DNA from: a bacterium
Lineage (GTDB): Bacteria > Bacteroidota > Ignavibacteria > Kapaibacteriales > UBA961
Assembly: GCA_022844575.1 (NCBI GenBank)
Contig: JALHLL010000191.1
Span: forward strand, 1-6,784
Direction: 5' to 3'
DNA: 6,784 bases
Shown: positions 5,371-6,784 of the stretch, piece by piece
Numbering within the stretch: position 1 is the first letter of the stretch
Layout: every line of letters begins with the position of its first letter
The notes under the pieces: model-generated
What the model saw: the letters and a program-made list of their open reading frames with translations, nothing else
The model's database searches: none
What the model was told of the DNA's origin: nothing
Translations under genes and position numbers: made by a program

Positions 5371-6774
5371 TTATAATAATGTGGAAGGACAAACATATTC
5401 TGTCAATTGAAAATTACCGCTCGATTTAATGGCAGCGAAGCCACCTGCTACATCAATAAGATTATTATACCCTTTTCTTCTTAAAATAGATGAAGCAATT
5501 ACGGAACGATAGCCGCCGGCACAATGTATATATGTCGGTTTATCAGTCGGTAATACAAGAAATTCTTTATTGATAAAATCCAATGGTGAATTTTCTATGC
5601 CGATAACATGTTCGCTTCCATATTCGCTTTTTTTCCGTACATCCACAGCAAAAACATTGTTATTATGTAATCGTTCAGCAAACTCACTCGCAGAAACAGA
5701 TTCTAAAGTATCAATAGCTTTTCCGGCTGCTTTCCAAACGTCAATACCGCCCTGTAAATAGCCGACAACATTATCATATCCTACTCTTGAAAGTCGTATA
5801 ATGGCTTCTTGTTCACGACCCTCCGGTGCAACAAGTATAATAGGTTGTTTCAAATCTTCGATAAGAGTGCCTACCCATACGGCAAATTGCCCGTCGAGCC
5901 CGATAAACATGGATTGTGGAATAAAACCTTTTACAAAATCTTTCTGATGTCGTACATCCAATATTAATGCCTGTTCGGAGGTCATTTCAAATTCATCGGG
6001 TGTTAATGGCCTAAGTCCTCTTTCGATAACAAGATCAATACTATCATAACCACCTTTATTCATAGCCACATTTTTCGGAAAATATTGCGGCGGTGCTACT
6101 AATCCTGTTGTTACTTCTTTAATAAATTGCTCTTTATCGTGAATTTTAAGAGCATAATTAAATTGTTTTTGATTGCCGAGTGTTGCAAATGTTTCTTTGC
6201 TCATATTCTTACCGCAAGCCGAACCCGCGCCATGTGCCGGATAGACAATAACATCATCGGCAAGGGGCATTATTTTTGTTTGCAAGGAATCGAATAACAT
6301 TCCTGCAAGGTCGTTTTGGGTTACATTACTTTTTACGGCTAAGTCGGGTCTGCCCACATCGCCAATAAATAATGTATCACCTGTAAATATGCAATAATCC
6401 TTGCCGTTTTCATCGCGTAATAAATAGGTAGTACTTTCCGTAGTATGACCCGGTGTATGGAGTGCAGTAATAGTAATATCACCTATTCTGAATTCTTCAT
6501 TATCCTGTGCTATATGTGCGTCGAAATTAGGGTGTGCCGTAGGACCAAACACAATAGTTGCACCGCTCTTTTTTGCCAGATCAATATGTCCAGACACGAA
6601 ATCGGCATGAAAATGTGTTTCGAATACATATTTGATTTTCGCATTATGCTGCTGTGCCATTTCCATATACGGTTCGGTTTCGCGTAATGGATCAATAATG
6701 GCTATTTCGCCATTGCTTTCAATAAAATATGCCGCTTCGGCAAGGCATCCGGTATAAAGTTGTTCTACTTTCAT
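5371..6774 (-). CDS. CstB-like persulfide dioxygenase-rhodanese fusion (MBL, inactive rhodanese, active rhodanese)
   Basis: Length 467 residues with three domains. Residues 1-240 are an ETHE1-type MBL fold with iron ligands of the persulfide dioxygenase family: His54 and His56 in THFHADFVSG, His110 in HTPGHT, Asp133 in FTGDTLFIGDVGRPDL, and His181 in YPAHGAGSACG. Cys187 sits next to this site. Residues about 255-355 form a rhodanese domain whose loop reads VAPEGREQ, with no Cys at the catalytic position, so it is a pseudo-rhodanese. Residues about 358-467 form an active rhodanese with Cys418 in HCAGGYRS. This architecture matches Staphylococcus aureus CstB, which oxidises low-molecular persulfides and forms thiosulfate during sulfide detoxification. 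Cytoplasmic, with no signal peptide. The start is supported by AAGGG (6780-6784) five bases before the ATG. A small rhodanese follows in the same unit; the promoter and any persulfide-sensing regulator lie outside the window. Domain calls are confident; the exact substrate is inferred from the family. Confidence 0.93.
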   Translation of the reverse strand: MKVEQLYTGCLAEAAYFIESNGEIAIIDPLRETEPYMEMAQQHNAKIKYVFETHFHADFVSGHIDLAKKSGATIVFGPTAHPNFDAHIAQDNEEFRIGDITITALHTPGHTTESTTYLLRDENGKDYCIFTGDTLFIGDVGRPDLAVKSNVTQNDLAGMLFDSLQTKIMPLADDVIVYPAHGAGSACGKNMSKETFATLGNQKQFNYALKIHDKEQFIKEVTTGLVAPPQYFPKNVAMNKGGYDSIDLVIERGLRPLTPDEFEMTSEQALILDVRHQKDFVKGFIPQSMFIGLDGQFAVWVGTLIEDLKQPIILVAPEGREQEAIIRLSRVGYDNVVGYLQGGIDVWKAAGKAIDTLESVSASEFAERLHNNNVFAVDVRKKSEYGSEHVIGIENSPLDFINKEFLVLPTDKPTYIHCAGGYRSVIASSILRRKGYNNLIDVAGGFAAIKSSGNFQLTEYVCPSTLL

Positions 6775-6779
6775 AAATA

Positions 6780-6784
6780 CCCTT
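6780..6784 (-). promoter_or_regulatory. Ribosome binding site of the CstB-like gene
   Basis: On the minus strand AAGGG is followed by TATTT and the ATG. It is one of the few good Shine-Dalgarno matches in the window and fixes the start at 6774. The sequence ends here, so the promoter is not visible. Confidence 0.6.

Overview
The window comes from an AT-rich bacterium of the Bacteroidota or the related Chlorobi/Ignavibacteria/Kapabacteria group. Three observations support this: a subtilisin-like protease ends in a typical type IX secretion (T9SS) C-terminal sorting domain, a promoter resembles the Bacteroidota pattern TTTG-N19-TAnnTTTG, and Shine-Dalgarno sequences are sparse. Every gene I accept is on the minus strand, so the window reads biologically from right to left.

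Right end (6774 to 5034): a sulfur-detoxification pair. The first gene is a CstB-like fusion of an ETHE1-type persulfide dioxygenase, an inactive rhodanese domain and an active rhodanese domain. It is followed 28 bases later by a small single-domain rhodanese. A 14-bp hairpin with a T-run on both strands closes this unit.

Middle (4935 to 489): the most unusual part. In transcription order it holds (i) a NAPE-PLD-like metallo-beta-lactamase-fold hydrolase with an N-terminal export or membrane signal, broken by an apparent one-base deletion; (ii) a small lipoprotein whose mature part resembles a free-standing subtilase propeptide (inhibitor I9-like); (iii) a decayed 3' remnant of a second copy of the hydrolase; (iv) a second, paralogous I9-like lipoprotein; and (v) a T9SS-exported S8 subtilase with its own N-terminal propeptide. 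The order hydrolase, lipoprotein, hydrolase remnant, lipoprotein, protease shows that a two-gene hydrolase-lipoprotein module was duplicated in tandem beside the protease, and that the protease-proximal hydrolase copy then degenerated. My inference is that the lipoproteins are membrane-tethered inhibitors or folding partners of the adjacent protease. An intrinsic terminator with a 7-T tail follows the protease.

Left end (222 to 1): the 5' part of a phage-tail-collar (microcystin-dependent, Mdp-type) protein with its own ribosome binding site and a plausible Bacteroidota-type promoter. It continues past the window edge.

I found no RNA genes, CRISPR arrays, insertion sequences or origins.
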